DNA of 64,000 bases from the NCBI GenBank assembly GCA_028227395.1, contig JAOIZZ010000005.1:1-64000 (forward strand), given 5' to 3'. The notes under the pieces were generated by a model. It saw only the letters and a program-made list of their open reading frames with translations. It was not told the DNA's origin and searched no databases. This stretch comes from Woeseiaceae bacterium. Lineage in GTDB: Bacteria > Pseudomonadota > Gammaproteobacteria > Steroidobacterales > Woeseiaceae. The position numbers and the translations under genes were made by a program. Below are positions 18,678 to 26,385 of the stretch, one piece after another. The stretch's first letter is position 1; each line of letters begins with the position of its first letter.

Positions 18678-19691
18678 ATGATGACAAAAGAAATATATTT
18701 AACAGGCATTACGACGACTGGTACGCCACATATTGGGAATTATGTGGGTGCAATTCGGCCCTGCATTGAGGCGAGTCATAATAAAAATATAAGAAATTTT
18801 TATTTTCTTGCGGATTTACATGCACTAGCTAAAGCTGAGGATCCTGAACGAATAGCTAGATCTACTCTGGAGATATCGGCTGCTTGGTTAGCACTGGGAT
18901 TGGATACACAGAATGCTTGTTTTTACCGACAATCAGATATCCCAGAAATACCTGAATTGACATGGATATTAACAAGTATGACATCAAAAGGTTTAATGAA
19001 CCGAGCACATTCATATAAGGCGCAGGTACAAAATAATATTGACAGTGGTGCCATTGACCAGGATCGAGGCATTAATATGGCGTTATTTAGTTATCCAATA
19101 TTAATGGCTGCAGATATATTAATGTTTAAGTCTACTAGAGTCCCTGTCGGAAGAGATCAAAAACAACATATTGAAATGACTCGTGATATAGCTCAACGAT
19201 TTAATCATAACTTTGGAGATATATTGGTTGTTCCTGAAGCGATCATAAGTGAAGAAACAGCTTTATTGTCTGGTTTGGACGGAAGAAAGATGAGCAAAAG
19301 TTATGACAATATTATTCCGTTATTTGCCAATGAAAAGCAACTAAGAAAATTAATAATGAAAATTAAAACTAATAGTTTGGAACCAGGAGCACCAAAAGAT
19401 CCAAAAGACTCCGTTTTATACGATATTTATAGTGCTTTTGCGATGCCAGAGGAAATTCTAAATATTAAAAAATTATATGCGAATGGTCTGGCATGGGGAG
19501 AAATGAAAAATATATTATTCGAGTGTATTAATGATCAATTAAAACCGGCAAGAGAAGAGTATCAAAAGTTAATTGATGATCCCGCTCAAATTGAAGTTCA
19601 GTTAAAAAAAGGAGCTGATAGAGCTCGCGAGATTTCAGTTCCATATATTCAAGAAATCAGAAATGCGATAGGCATCAGAAAATTAGTTTAA
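18678..19691 (+). CDS. trpS: Tryptophanyl-tRNA synthetase
   Basis: Class I synthetase charging tRNA-Trp. The product has 337 residues. The HIGH-like motif is TPHIGNYVGA near residue 17 and the KMSKS motif is DGRKMSKSYDN near residue 205. FYRQSDIPE and the GRDQKQHIE segment are also conserved. The ATG follows the ggt stop with no gap, and the next gene starts within its stop codon, so ggt, trpS and the two following genes look like one coupled unit. Confidence 0.95.
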   Translation: MMTKEIYLTGITTTGTPHIGNYVGAIRPCIEASHNKNIRNFYFLADLHALAKAEDPERIARSTLEISAAWLALGLDTQNACFYRQSDIPEIPELTWILTSMTSKGLMNRAHSYKAQVQNNIDSGAIDQDRGINMALFSYPILMAADILMFKSTRVPVGRDQKQHIEMTRDIAQRFNHNFGDILVVPEAIISEETALLSGLDGRKMSKSYDNIIPLFANEKQLRKLIMKIKTNSLEPGAPKDPKDSVLYDIYSAFAMPEEILNIKKLYANGLAWGEMKNILFECINDQLKPAREEYQKLIDDPAQIEVQLKKGADRAREISVPYIQEIRNAIGIRKLV

Positions 19692-20152
19692 TGAGATTAA
19701 TGTCGAAAAAAAAAGGACCAATTCCCCCATTAATTTTATTATTTGTAGTCATAATTCAATTACTGACATCAAATTACCTATCATTTTTAACTATTGAGAT
19801 TTTTTTTATTAATTGGATAGGTTATATAATTATCAGTTTGGGTCTGTTGATGCTGGTTACTTCTATCATGAGATTTCGAAAACTAAAAACCACAGTGATT
19901 GTATTTAAAAAACCCACTTCTTTAGTTACAACTAAAATTTATTCTCTGACTAGAAATCCAATGTATCTGAGCATGTTATTTATTTTGCTAGGCCTAGGTT
20001 TGTTGAGCAATAATGCTGGCAGTATTGTTACCGCTTTTTTATTTATCCCATTAATGAATCAACGTATTATAAAGCATGAGGAAAGTATGCTCGTAAATGA
20101 ATTCCAGAATGAATATAATTTATATAAGAATAAAGTCAGAAGGTGGATCTGA
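19691..20152 (+). CDS. Isoprenylcysteine carboxyl methyltransferase-like membrane methyltransferase
   Basis: 153 residues with about four hydrophobic segments and the C-terminal ICMT/PEMT-type signature: SLTRNPMYLSMLFILLGLGL followed by E-x-x-L, EYNLYKNKVRRW. In eukaryotic ICMT this region binds S-adenosylmethionine at the membrane; the bacterial members are mostly uncharacterised. The ATG shares its A with the trpS stop (TAATG), and its own TGA overlaps the next ATG. The substrate is unknown; a small molecule, lipid or quinone-like compound is possible. Confidence 0.75.
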   Translation: MRLMSKKKGPIPPLILLFVVIIQLLTSNYLSFLTIEIFFINWIGYIIISLGLLMLVTSIMRFRKLKTTVIVFKKPTSLVTTKIYSLTRNPMYLSMLFILLGLGLLSNNAGSIVTAFLFIPLMNQRIIKHEESMLVNEFQNEYNLYKNKVRRWI

Positions 20153-20958
20153 TGAAGATTAATACTATAGAAAGAAAATTATCATTAAATTCAATAGTAA
20201 ATCTGGATAAATATCCTCTTGATAACTCTGCTTTTGTAAATCAATGTAAACATTCTATCGATGCAGACGGCTGTGTTGTCTTGCCTAATTTTTTAAGACA
20301 AGATTCGATTGAGAAATTAATCCAAGAAAGTGATCTGAATCAATGCAACGCATTTTATTGCGAACAAAAACATAGTGTTTATATTGCTCCACCAGATAAA
20401 AATTTTCCTAGTGATCATGCCTTCAACAGACAAGTGGTTTCATCAAAAGGCTGTATTACTGATGATCAGATAGAAGAGAATTCTGATTTGAAAATTTTAT
20501 ATAAATCTGAATTGTTTCGTAATTTTATTGCTGGTGTTGTTGGTGCAGGACGTCTGTTTGAATATTCTGATAATTTATCTTCCATAAATATCCATTATGC
20601 TTCTGAATCAGAAGAATTGGGTTGGCATTTCGATAATTCATCCTTTGCCGTGACTTTATTAATACAAAAGTCAAAAAAAGGAGGAGAGTTTCAATACATT
20701 AGAAACTTTAGGGATACAGATAATAATGAAATGAATTTTGATGGTGTGAATCAATTACTTGATGGAGAGCTAAAATTTGATAATTTGGTAATGGATCCCG
20801 GAACATTAGTATTATTTAGGGGTAGAAATTCAATACATAGAGTTACTCCTGTAGAAGGCGATTTAACTAGGATATTAGCCGTGCTAGCCTATAACTCGGA
20901 GCCAAATATATCACTATCGGAAACCTCAAGAATGACTTTTTATGGCAGATTGGACTGA
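20152..20958 (+). CDS. 2-oxoglutarate/Fe(II)-dependent oxygenase-like protein
   Basis: 268 residues. The facial triad is visible as His159-x-Asp161 (GWHFDNSS) and His229 (GRNSIHRVTP), with Arg240 placed to bind 2-oxoglutarate. SINIHYA and PGTLVLFRGR fit the double-stranded beta-helix core. I chose the ATG at 20152, which overlaps the previous TGA, with AAGGTGG upstream; a GTG at 20143 is possible. It is directly coupled to the membrane methyltransferase. The substrate cannot be inferred. Confidence 0.75.
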   Translation: MKINTIERKLSLNSIVNLDKYPLDNSAFVNQCKHSIDADGCVVLPNFLRQDSIEKLIQESDLNQCNAFYCEQKHSVYIAPPDKNFPSDHAFNRQVVSSKGCITDDQIEENSDLKILYKSELFRNFIAGVVGAGRLFEYSDNLSSINIHYASESEELGWHFDNSSFAVTLLIQKSKKGGEFQYIRNFRDTDNNEMNFDGVNQLLDGELKFDNLVMDPGTLVLFRGRNSIHRVTPVEGDLTRILAVLAYNSEPNISLSETSRMTFYGRLD

Positions 20959-20970
20959 ATAGAATTTATT

Positions 20971-21732
20971 ATGATGGAATTTAAAAATAAAAAAGTCCTT
21001 ATCACAGGAGGATCAAGAGGAATTGGTAAGGCGATTGCACAGGGTTATGCATCACATGGAGCAGAAGTAGCAATCACTTTCAGGAAAGAAAATAAACTTG
21101 CCGAAGAATTGATCAAGTCTCTTCCTGGATCTAACCATATTTCTATACAGTCTGATGTCACGGATGAAGGGGAAGCCGAAGCTACTGTCTTGGAAGTATT
21201 AGAAAAGTTAGGTTCATTGGATATTGTTGTAAATAATGCTGGCATGTTTATTGACCACCCTATTTTGGAAGCAGGATTTGATGATTGGCAAAATGCATGG
21301 CAATCGACTATTGCAACTAATTTAATTGGACCAGCAAATATTTGCTATCACGCAGCAAAATACATGATTACGAAGAAACAGGGAAAGATTGTTAATATTT
21401 CCTCTCGTGGAGCAAATCGTGGCGAACCTAAAGCACCCGCTTATGGAGCGAGTAAGGCAGGATTAAACTCAATGAGTCAATCCCTAGCTATTGCTTTAGC
21501 GCCACATAATATTTTTGTTGGAGTTGTGGCACCTGGGTTTGTTGAGACGGATATGGCGATATCATTATTATCGAGTGAACAAGGTGAAGCGATAAAAAAA
21601 CAAAGCCCAATGAATAGAGTAGGTAGACCAGATGAAATTGCTAAAGCTGTGATGATGTTAACTATGCAAGGCATGGATTATGCAACAGGAGCTATTGTAG
21701 ATCTAAATGGCGCTTCTTATCTAAGATCGTGA
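20971..21732 (+). CDS. FabG-like short-chain dehydrogenase/reductase
   Basis: A 253-residue SDR with TGGSRGIG at about residues 11-18, NNAG, a catalytic Ser (ISSRG), YGASK (YxxxK) and the C-terminal ATGAIVDLNGASYLRS that is typical of FabG-like enzymes. The V-A-P-G-F-V-E-T-D-M segment is intact. It is more like 3-oxoacyl-ACP reductase than the SDR at 13743, but it is not near fatty acid genes, so it may act on another keto substrate. It lies 12 bases after the oxygenase gene. Confidence 0.85.
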   Translation: MMEFKNKKVLITGGSRGIGKAIAQGYASHGAEVAITFRKENKLAEELIKSLPGSNHISIQSDVTDEGEAEATVLEVLEKLGSLDIVVNNAGMFIDHPILEAGFDDWQNAWQSTIATNLIGPANICYHAAKYMITKKQGKIVNISSRGANRGEPKAPAYGASKAGLNSMSQSLAIALAPHNIFVGVVAPGFVETDMAISLLSSEQGEAIKKQSPMNRVGRPDEIAKAVMMLTMQGMDYATGAIVDLNGASYLRS

Positions 21733-21763
21733 TTTAATAAAGAGCAAATAAAAGGCTATTATT

Positions 21764-22102
21764 ATGTCTGAACTGACATGGACGGAATTTGAAAGAGTGG
21801 ATTTACGAGTTGGTACGATAGTAGCCGCAGAATATTTTAAAGAGGCTATTAAGCCAGCTATAAAATTAACAATAGATTTTGGTGATGAGGTAGGAATTAA
21901 GAAATCATCTGCTCAAATTACGGATCACTACACACCTCAAAAACTAATAGGCAGGCAAGTCGCGGCAGTAGTAAATTTTCCAAAAAAACAAATTGGACCA
22001 TTTATGTCAGAATGTTTGGTGACAGGATTTATTCAGGATGACGGGAGTGTAATTCTTTGTACCCCTGATAAAAAAGCTAAAAATGGAACAAGGCTGGCAT
22101 AA
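21764..22102 (+). CDS. csaA: CsaA-type tRNA-binding protein
   Basis: A 112-residue single-domain protein with the tRNA-binding OB fold seen at the C-terminus of MetRS and in CsaA. Diagnostic features are FERVDLRVGTIV at residues 9-20, KKSSAQIT, and NFPKKQIGPFMSECLVTGF. CsaA proteins bind tRNA and were described as export-related chaperones in Bacillus. The C-terminus ends normally. Confidence 0.85.
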   Translation: MSELTWTEFERVDLRVGTIVAAEYFKEAIKPAIKLTIDFGDEVGIKKSSAQITDHYTPQKLIGRQVAAVVNFPKKQIGPFMSECLVTGFIQDDGSVILCTPDKKAKNGTRLA

Positions 22103-22160
22103 ATAAAGATGAATTAAGCGTTATATTTGTTGGTAATTACTTAAATCCAAGGATTTTAAT

Positions 22161-22781
22161 ATGCACTATGAAGTAAAGCATCCATGTATACAGGATAAAT
22201 TAGCTGAAGTTAGGGAAGTAGGGACGAATCATCAAAAATTTCGTCGATTAGTGACTGAAATTACAATGTTATTGTCTTTTAAAGCGCTAGAAAATGTGTC
22301 ACTTGAAGATATAGTTATCGAAACACCAATTACAAAAGCAAATTGCAAAAGGATTTGTGAAGAAATTGTTGTGATTCCAATTCTTAGAGCTGGAATGGGT
22401 ATGTTGGATGGGGTGTTGTCATTAGTTCCCTCGGCTCGCGTGGGTTTTTTAGGTATGTTTCGTAATGAGGAAACAGCGGAACCTGAGAGCTATTATGAGA
22501 ATATTCCAGAAAAATCTCTTAACGGCATACATTTAATTATAGACCCAATGTTAGCCACTGGCGGTTCTACGATAGCAGCAATTGATGCTTTAAAAGAAAA
22601 AAATATTAAAAAGATAATTATAATTTGTATTGTCACATGCCCAGAGGGATTAAAGGCAGTTGCAGCGAAACACCCGGACGTAAAAATCTATACCGCAAGT
22701 ATTGATAGTCACTTAAATGATGATAAATATATTGTTCCTGGATTGGGTGATGCGGGTGATAGATTATATGGAACATATTGA
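22161..22781 (+). CDS. upp: Uracil phosphoribosyltransferase
   Basis: Pyrimidine salvage enzyme making UMP from uracil and PRPP. The 206 residues show the PRPP loop IIDPMLATGGST near residue 130, ILRAGMGM near residue 75, and the uracil-contact region GLGDAGDRLYGT at the C-terminus. Length is normal (E. coli 208). A GGATTTT sits before the ATG. No uracil permease gene is adjacent. Confidence 0.95.
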   Translation: MHYEVKHPCIQDKLAEVREVGTNHQKFRRLVTEITMLLSFKALENVSLEDIVIETPITKANCKRICEEIVVIPILRAGMGMLDGVLSLVPSARVGFLGMFRNEETAEPESYYENIPEKSLNGIHLIIDPMLATGGSTIAAIDALKEKNIKKIIIICIVTCPEGLKAVAAKHPDVKIYTASIDSHLNDDKYIVPGLGDAGDRLYGTY

Positions 22782-23051
22782 AATATATAAGTTTTTATTT
22801 AAAGTAGATTACGTAAATATTTAAATATTTTTTAATTCTTTAGTACTGAATTATTAGTTAATATTTTAAAAATAATGGATCAATTTATACATTAATTTCT
22901 TAAGTAATCACTTTTAAATCCTTTGCTTTAGAATTAATTTATCGCTGATTTATTGGTAGATTATTAATTAGTTTGATATCTCTAGAGTGCTTATTACCAA
23001 TATTAAATATTAGTCGATTACATTAGTGGTTAATTTAATTGCCTTTAATAT
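22782..23051. other. Very AT-rich intergenic block upstream of the cold-shock gene
   Basis: About 270 bases between upp and the cold-shock promoter, markedly richer in A and T than the already AT-rich surroundings. Many short ATTTAAAT/TAATTA-type elements occur but no open frame. It could serve as an UP element or a nucleoid-protein binding zone for the promoter at 23052. No RNA gene was recognised. Confidence 0.4.
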
Positions 23052-23079
23052 TTGCACAATTGTGAAACACGCGTAAAAT
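23052..23079 (+). promoter_or_regulatory. Candidate sigma70 promoter of the cold-shock gene
   Basis: TTGCAC (23052-23057) and TAAAAT (23074-23079) are separated by 16 bases. The predicted transcript start, near 23086, falls exactly at the first arm of the leader's inverted repeat and leaves a leader of about 125 bases, which is typical of cold-shock mRNAs. A TTGACA at 23124 lacks a matching -10 box and is less likely. Confidence 0.5.
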
Positions 23080-23086
23080 GCGTCAA

Positions 23087-23186
23087 TCTGAAACAGTATG
23101 AATTAATCAAGCAATGTATTTGGTTGACAGATCCTGTTTCAGAATCGCACCGAAATGATTCGGTTTTATAACGCCATATTTATGGC
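23087..23186 (+). promoter_or_regulatory. Structured 5' leader of cold-shock mRNA (three inverted repeats)
   Basis: Three elements lie in order. TCTGAAACAG (23087-23096) pairs perfectly with CTGTTTCAGA (23134-23143) around a 37-base loop. ACCGAA/TTCGGT (23149-23164) forms a hairpin followed by TTTA. GCCAT/ATGGC (23173-23186) forms a third hairpin ending 24 bases before the ATG. This recalls the temperature-responsive leader of E. coli cspA, though the sequence is not that one. Thermosensing is inference. Confidence 0.55.
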
Positions 23187-23210
23187 ATAAATTAAAAGAA
23201 AGAGAAGAAA

Positions 23211-23420
23211 ATGTCAGATCAAGTAGAAGGTACCGTTAAATGGTTCAATGATGAAAAAGGATTCGGATTTATCGAACGCGAGGGCGGTAAAGATGTATTT
23301 GTACATTATAGCGCAATCAATGTAGAAGGTAGAAAGAGTTTGCGTGAAGGTCAGAGCGTAACTATGACTGTCTCTGATGGCCAAAAAGGCCCACAAGCTG
23401 AGAATGTAACTCCTCAGTAA
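23211..23420 (+). CDS. Cold-shock domain protein (CspA family)
   Basis: A 69-residue single cold-shock domain, an RNA chaperone that melts secondary structure. RNP1 is KGFGFIE (residues about 16-22) and RNP2 is VFVHYSAI (about 29-36). It opens EGTVKWFND as usual. The gene stands alone with a long structured leader and a downstream terminator, so it is probably monocistronic. A purine-rich GAGAAG lies before the ATG. Which Csp paralogue it is cannot be decided. Confidence 0.95.
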   Translation: MSDQVEGTVKWFNDEKGFGFIEREGGKDVFVHYSAINVEGRKSLREGQSVTMTVSDGQKGPQAENVTPQ

Positions 23421-23504
23421 GTATATCGTTAGCTCGAAAGTTTTTTACGATATTATTCTATAGAATTTGACGTTCTGTCATCTAATTTATAAAAAATTAC
23501 AAAG

Positions 23505-23535
23505 CCCCTATTTAATAGGGGTCCTTTGTTTTTTT
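23505..23535. terminator. Probable bidirectional terminator between csp and uup
   Basis: CCCCTAT/ATAGGGG (23505-23521) forms a seven-base-pair hairpin with a three-base loop. The plus strand continues TCCTTTG and then seven or more T. The minus strand continues with CTTTGTAATTTTTT. The uup stop codon lies inside the stem. It can serve the converging csp and uup transcripts. Confidence 0.7.
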
Positions 23536-25422
23536 ATACTCATCCTCTTTTTCGGTCAATATAGACCAGGCTTCAATTTTTTCTTCAATTCTACTAGTTA
23601 GTTCAGCAAATTTTTTTAGAGTAGATTGAATCTTATCTTTGTCTTGATTATAAAAATCTGAAGATGATAATTTTTCTTCGAGATGCACTTTGTTGACTTC
23701 GAGAGATTTAATTTGATCGGGTAATTCATTTAATATGCGCTGCTCTTTGAAGTTCAGTTTAGCAATTTGTTTTATTCTTGCTGGAGATTTTTGGTGTTTT
23801 TTATTTGAATTCTTATGATGATCAACTTGTGTTAATAATTGATTTCTAGATAGCCAGTCTGAAAAATTTCCAACGTAATGATTTAGTTTATCTTGATTCT
23901 CAAAAACAAGCATACTGGTTATAACGTTATCTAAAAATTCCCTGTCATGACTGACAACTAATAAAGTTCCTTTATATTGCACTAGCTGCTCTTCGAGTAC
24001 ATCTAGTGTTTCCATGTCTAAATCATTAGTTGGTTCATCTAGGATCAGTAAGTTAGTTGCTTTAGTGAACAATTTAGCTAGAATAATTCTATTTTTTTCA
24101 CCACCAGATAGCGCTTTAACAGGTGTCATAGATCTTTTTGGAGAGAATAAAAAGCCTTTAAGATATCCCACTACATGCCGATCACTTCCATTAATCTTAA
24201 TATGAGTCTTGCCATCACTGACGTTGTCAGCGACAGATCTTTCTGGATCAAGCTTTTGACGTAGTTGATCAAAATATCCGATTTCTATATTTGTACCTAA
24301 CTTAACGGTTCCTGAATTAGGTTCAATTTTACCCAAAAGTAGTCTCAGCAGAGTTGTTTTTCCGATACCATTATTACCAACTATTCCAATTCGGTCACCG
24401 CGTTGGATATTAAGTGAAAAATTATTAATCAATGGTTCATCCGTATACTGATAATTGATATTTTTTATCCTAATCACTTTGCGCCCTGATTTTTCACTCT
24501 CTCCAATATGAATACGCGCTTGAGTTTCATGTGTGACTCTCTTTTGACGTTCCTCTCGCATCCTTATTAAAGCTCTTGAGCGCCCTTCATTGCGTGTTCT
24601 TCTCGCCTTTATGCCTTGCCTAATCCATACCTCTTCTTGCTCAAGTTTTTTATCAAATTTTGCGTACTCATTTTTTTCGTCGATTAAAAATTTTTCTTTT
24701 CTTCTTAGATAATTATTATAATCTCCAGGCCAGCTAGTAATTTTTCCACGATCTATTTCAAGAATCCGAGATGCTAATTTTTTTATAAAAGCTCTATCAT
24801 GAGTAATAAAAATAACTGTCCCTTTATAGGAGTAAACTATATCTTCAAGCCATTTTATTGTTGATATGTCCAAATGATTCGTAGGTTCGTCGAGCAGAAG
24901 AATATCAGGTTTTTGTACCAATGCTTTTCCCAATGACACCCTTCTAAGCCAGCCACCAGATAGTTCATCCATCCTTTTTTCGGCAGGCAAATTAAGTTCT
25001 GAAATTATGGTATCGATTCGTTGTTCAAGATTCCATCCACCATGCGTATCAATTTGTTTATGAAGGTCTTCCAGTTCTAATAAGCCCTTTCCCTCTAATT
25101 TTTTTGATGCTAATTCATGATAATTTCTTAGTAGTAATTCAATTTCTGATAATCCAGAGCGTATTATATCTCGAACGGTAGTCTCCTCTGATATCGGTAG
25201 TGATTGTTCAAGTTGACTAATAATTAATTTTGATTCAAATATCACTGAACCTCGGTCAGGCTCTATGAGACCCATAATAAGTTTAAATGTCGTTGATTTA
25301 CCTGCACCATTTCTTCCAATAAGACACAGTCTTTCTCCTGTTTCTATGGCTAGATTGGCATCAGAAAGAATTTTTTGCTCTCCAATCTCAAATGAAATAT
25401 CTTCGAAACGAATTAATGACAT
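23512..25422 (-). CDS. uup: ABC-F ATPase Uup
   Basis: A 636-residue tandem-ATPase protein without membrane helices. The Walker A motifs are GRNGAGKST (near residue 36) and GNNGIGKTT (near residue 350). The signatures are LSGGWLRRVSLGKAL and LSGGEKNRIILAKL, each followed by LLLDEPTNHLD or LILDEPTNDLD. A Lys/Glu-rich coiled coil occupies about residues 520-636, the C-terminal domain typical of Uup. ABC-F proteins act on the ribosome, and Uup also affects transposon excision and branched DNA in E. coli. It is divergent from slyX. Confidence 0.92.
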   Translation of the reverse strand: MSLIRFEDISFEIGEQKILSDANLAIETGERLCLIGRNGAGKSTTFKLIMGLIEPDRGSVIFESKLIISQLEQSLPISEETTVRDIIRSGLSEIELLLRNYHELASKKLEGKGLLELEDLHKQIDTHGGWNLEQRIDTIISELNLPAEKRMDELSGGWLRRVSLGKALVQKPDILLLDEPTNHLDISTIKWLEDIVYSYKGTVIFITHDRAFIKKLASRILEIDRGKITSWPGDYNNYLRRKEKFLIDEKNEYAKFDKKLEQEEVWIRQGIKARRTRNEGRSRALIRMREERQKRVTHETQARIHIGESEKSGRKVIRIKNINYQYTDEPLINNFSLNIQRGDRIGIVGNNGIGKTTLLRLLLGKIEPNSGTVKLGTNIEIGYFDQLRQKLDPERSVADNVSDGKTHIKINGSDRHVVGYLKGFLFSPKRSMTPVKALSGGEKNRIILAKLFTKATNLLILDEPTNDLDMETLDVLEEQLVQYKGTLLVVSHDREFLDNVITSMLVFENQDKLNHYVGNFSDWLSRNQLLTQVDHHKNSNKKHQKSPARIKQIAKLNFKEQRILNELPDQIKSLEVNKVHLEEKLSSSDFYNQDKDKIQSTLKKFAELTSRIEEKIEAWSILTEKEDEYKKTKDPY

Positions 25423-25529
25423 AATTGTATAGTTTTAATCTCAGGTGATTTATTTATATAAATTGTAATTCTTATATTAAACTAATAAGTGAGTTATTAT
25501 TTTAGGTAATGAATAAAGAGTGAATAATT

Positions 25530-25736
25530 ATGGCTGATGATCAATTAATTAATATAGAAACGAAACTATCATATCAAGAGAATCTTTTGGACCAATTAAA
25601 TTCAATTATTATAAAACAGCAAGAAGAATTAGATATTTTAAAACGAGCACTCTTATCAATTCAAGAACGTGTAACTATATTGAATGAATCATCAAATGAA
25701 AATGTTGATTCAGATGAGCGTCCGCCTCACTATTGA
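25530..25736 (+). CDS. slyX: SlyX family protein
   Basis: A 68-residue protein of unknown function. It is almost entirely a predicted coiled coil (LINIETKLSYQENLLDQLN) and ends with the conserved DERPPHY. Start, length and C-terminus match E. coli SlyX. In many gammaproteobacteria slyX lies near FKBP-type isomerase genes; here the next gene is a cyclophilin-type isomerase. Confidence 0.88.
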   Translation: MADDQLINIETKLSYQENLLDQLNSIIIKQQEELDILKRALLSIQERVTILNESSNENVDSDERPPHY

Positions 25737-25751
25737 GATGGAGAAAGAATT

Positions 25752-26372
25752 TTGATTATTAAAAGACCAACACTTCAATTTACTAGCATATTAATCTTAA
25801 TATTGTGTTTAGTGAATTATCTCAGTGCAAATGAAAATAATATAGTAAATGTGACATTGCAAACTTCTATTGGTGATATTCATGTAGAGCTTTATTCTGA
25901 GAAAGCACCTATTACAGTGGCTAATTTCCTAAGGTACATAGATGGAGGATATTTTGATAATACTTCTTTTTATCGAACTGTTAGATACGATAACGATAAT
26001 GGGAGCCCTAAGATAGAAGTAATTCAAGGAGGTATCGGTGAAGGTGAAAGACCTTATCCGATGATTAAGCATGAGACTACAAAATTATCTGGATTAAAAC
26101 ATCTTGATGGAATGCTTTCGATGAGTCGGGGATCTGTCGATACTGCCACTTCAGATTTTTTTATTTGTATAGGCGATCATTTTGGCCTAGATTATGGTGC
26201 CTCAAGAAATTCTGATGGTAAGGGGTTTGCGGCATTTGGTCGAGTTACCAGTGGCATGGATATTGTAAGAAAGATTCATCAGATGCCTTCTGATAAGCAC
26301 ACCGATAATAGTTATGTTAAAGGCCAATTAATTAATAATCCGATTATTATAAAAACAATTAAGAGGAATTAA
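25752..26372 (+). CDS. Secreted cyclophilin-type peptidyl-prolyl isomerase
   Basis: 206 residues. The N-terminus (LQFTSILILILCLVNYLSA) is a signal peptide, so the enzyme is probably periplasmic. The cyclophilin core follows: IGDIHVELYSEKAPITVANFLRY, then FYRTVR, IQGG and a GFAAFGRVTSGMDIV segment. The start is TTG at 25752, with GAGAAAGAA upstream; no in-frame ATG precedes the signal peptide. An internal DNDNGSPKIE loop is longer than in E. coli PpiA. Confidence 0.88.
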   Translation: MIIKRPTLQFTSILILILCLVNYLSANENNIVNVTLQTSIGDIHVELYSEKAPITVANFLRYIDGGYFDNTSFYRTVRYDNDNGSPKIEVIQGGIGEGERPYPMIKHETTKLSGLKHLDGMLSMSRGSVDTATSDFFICIGDHFGLDYGASRNSDGKGFAAFGRVTSGMDIVRKIHQMPSDKHTDNSYVKGQLINNPIIIKTIKRN

Positions 26373-26385
26373 TTTAGTTTTCAAT

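Noticed and set aside
23124-23129. TTGACA as -35 box for the cold-shock gene
   Set aside because: No TATAAT-like -10 at 16-18 bases downstream; the pair at 23052/23074 fits better.
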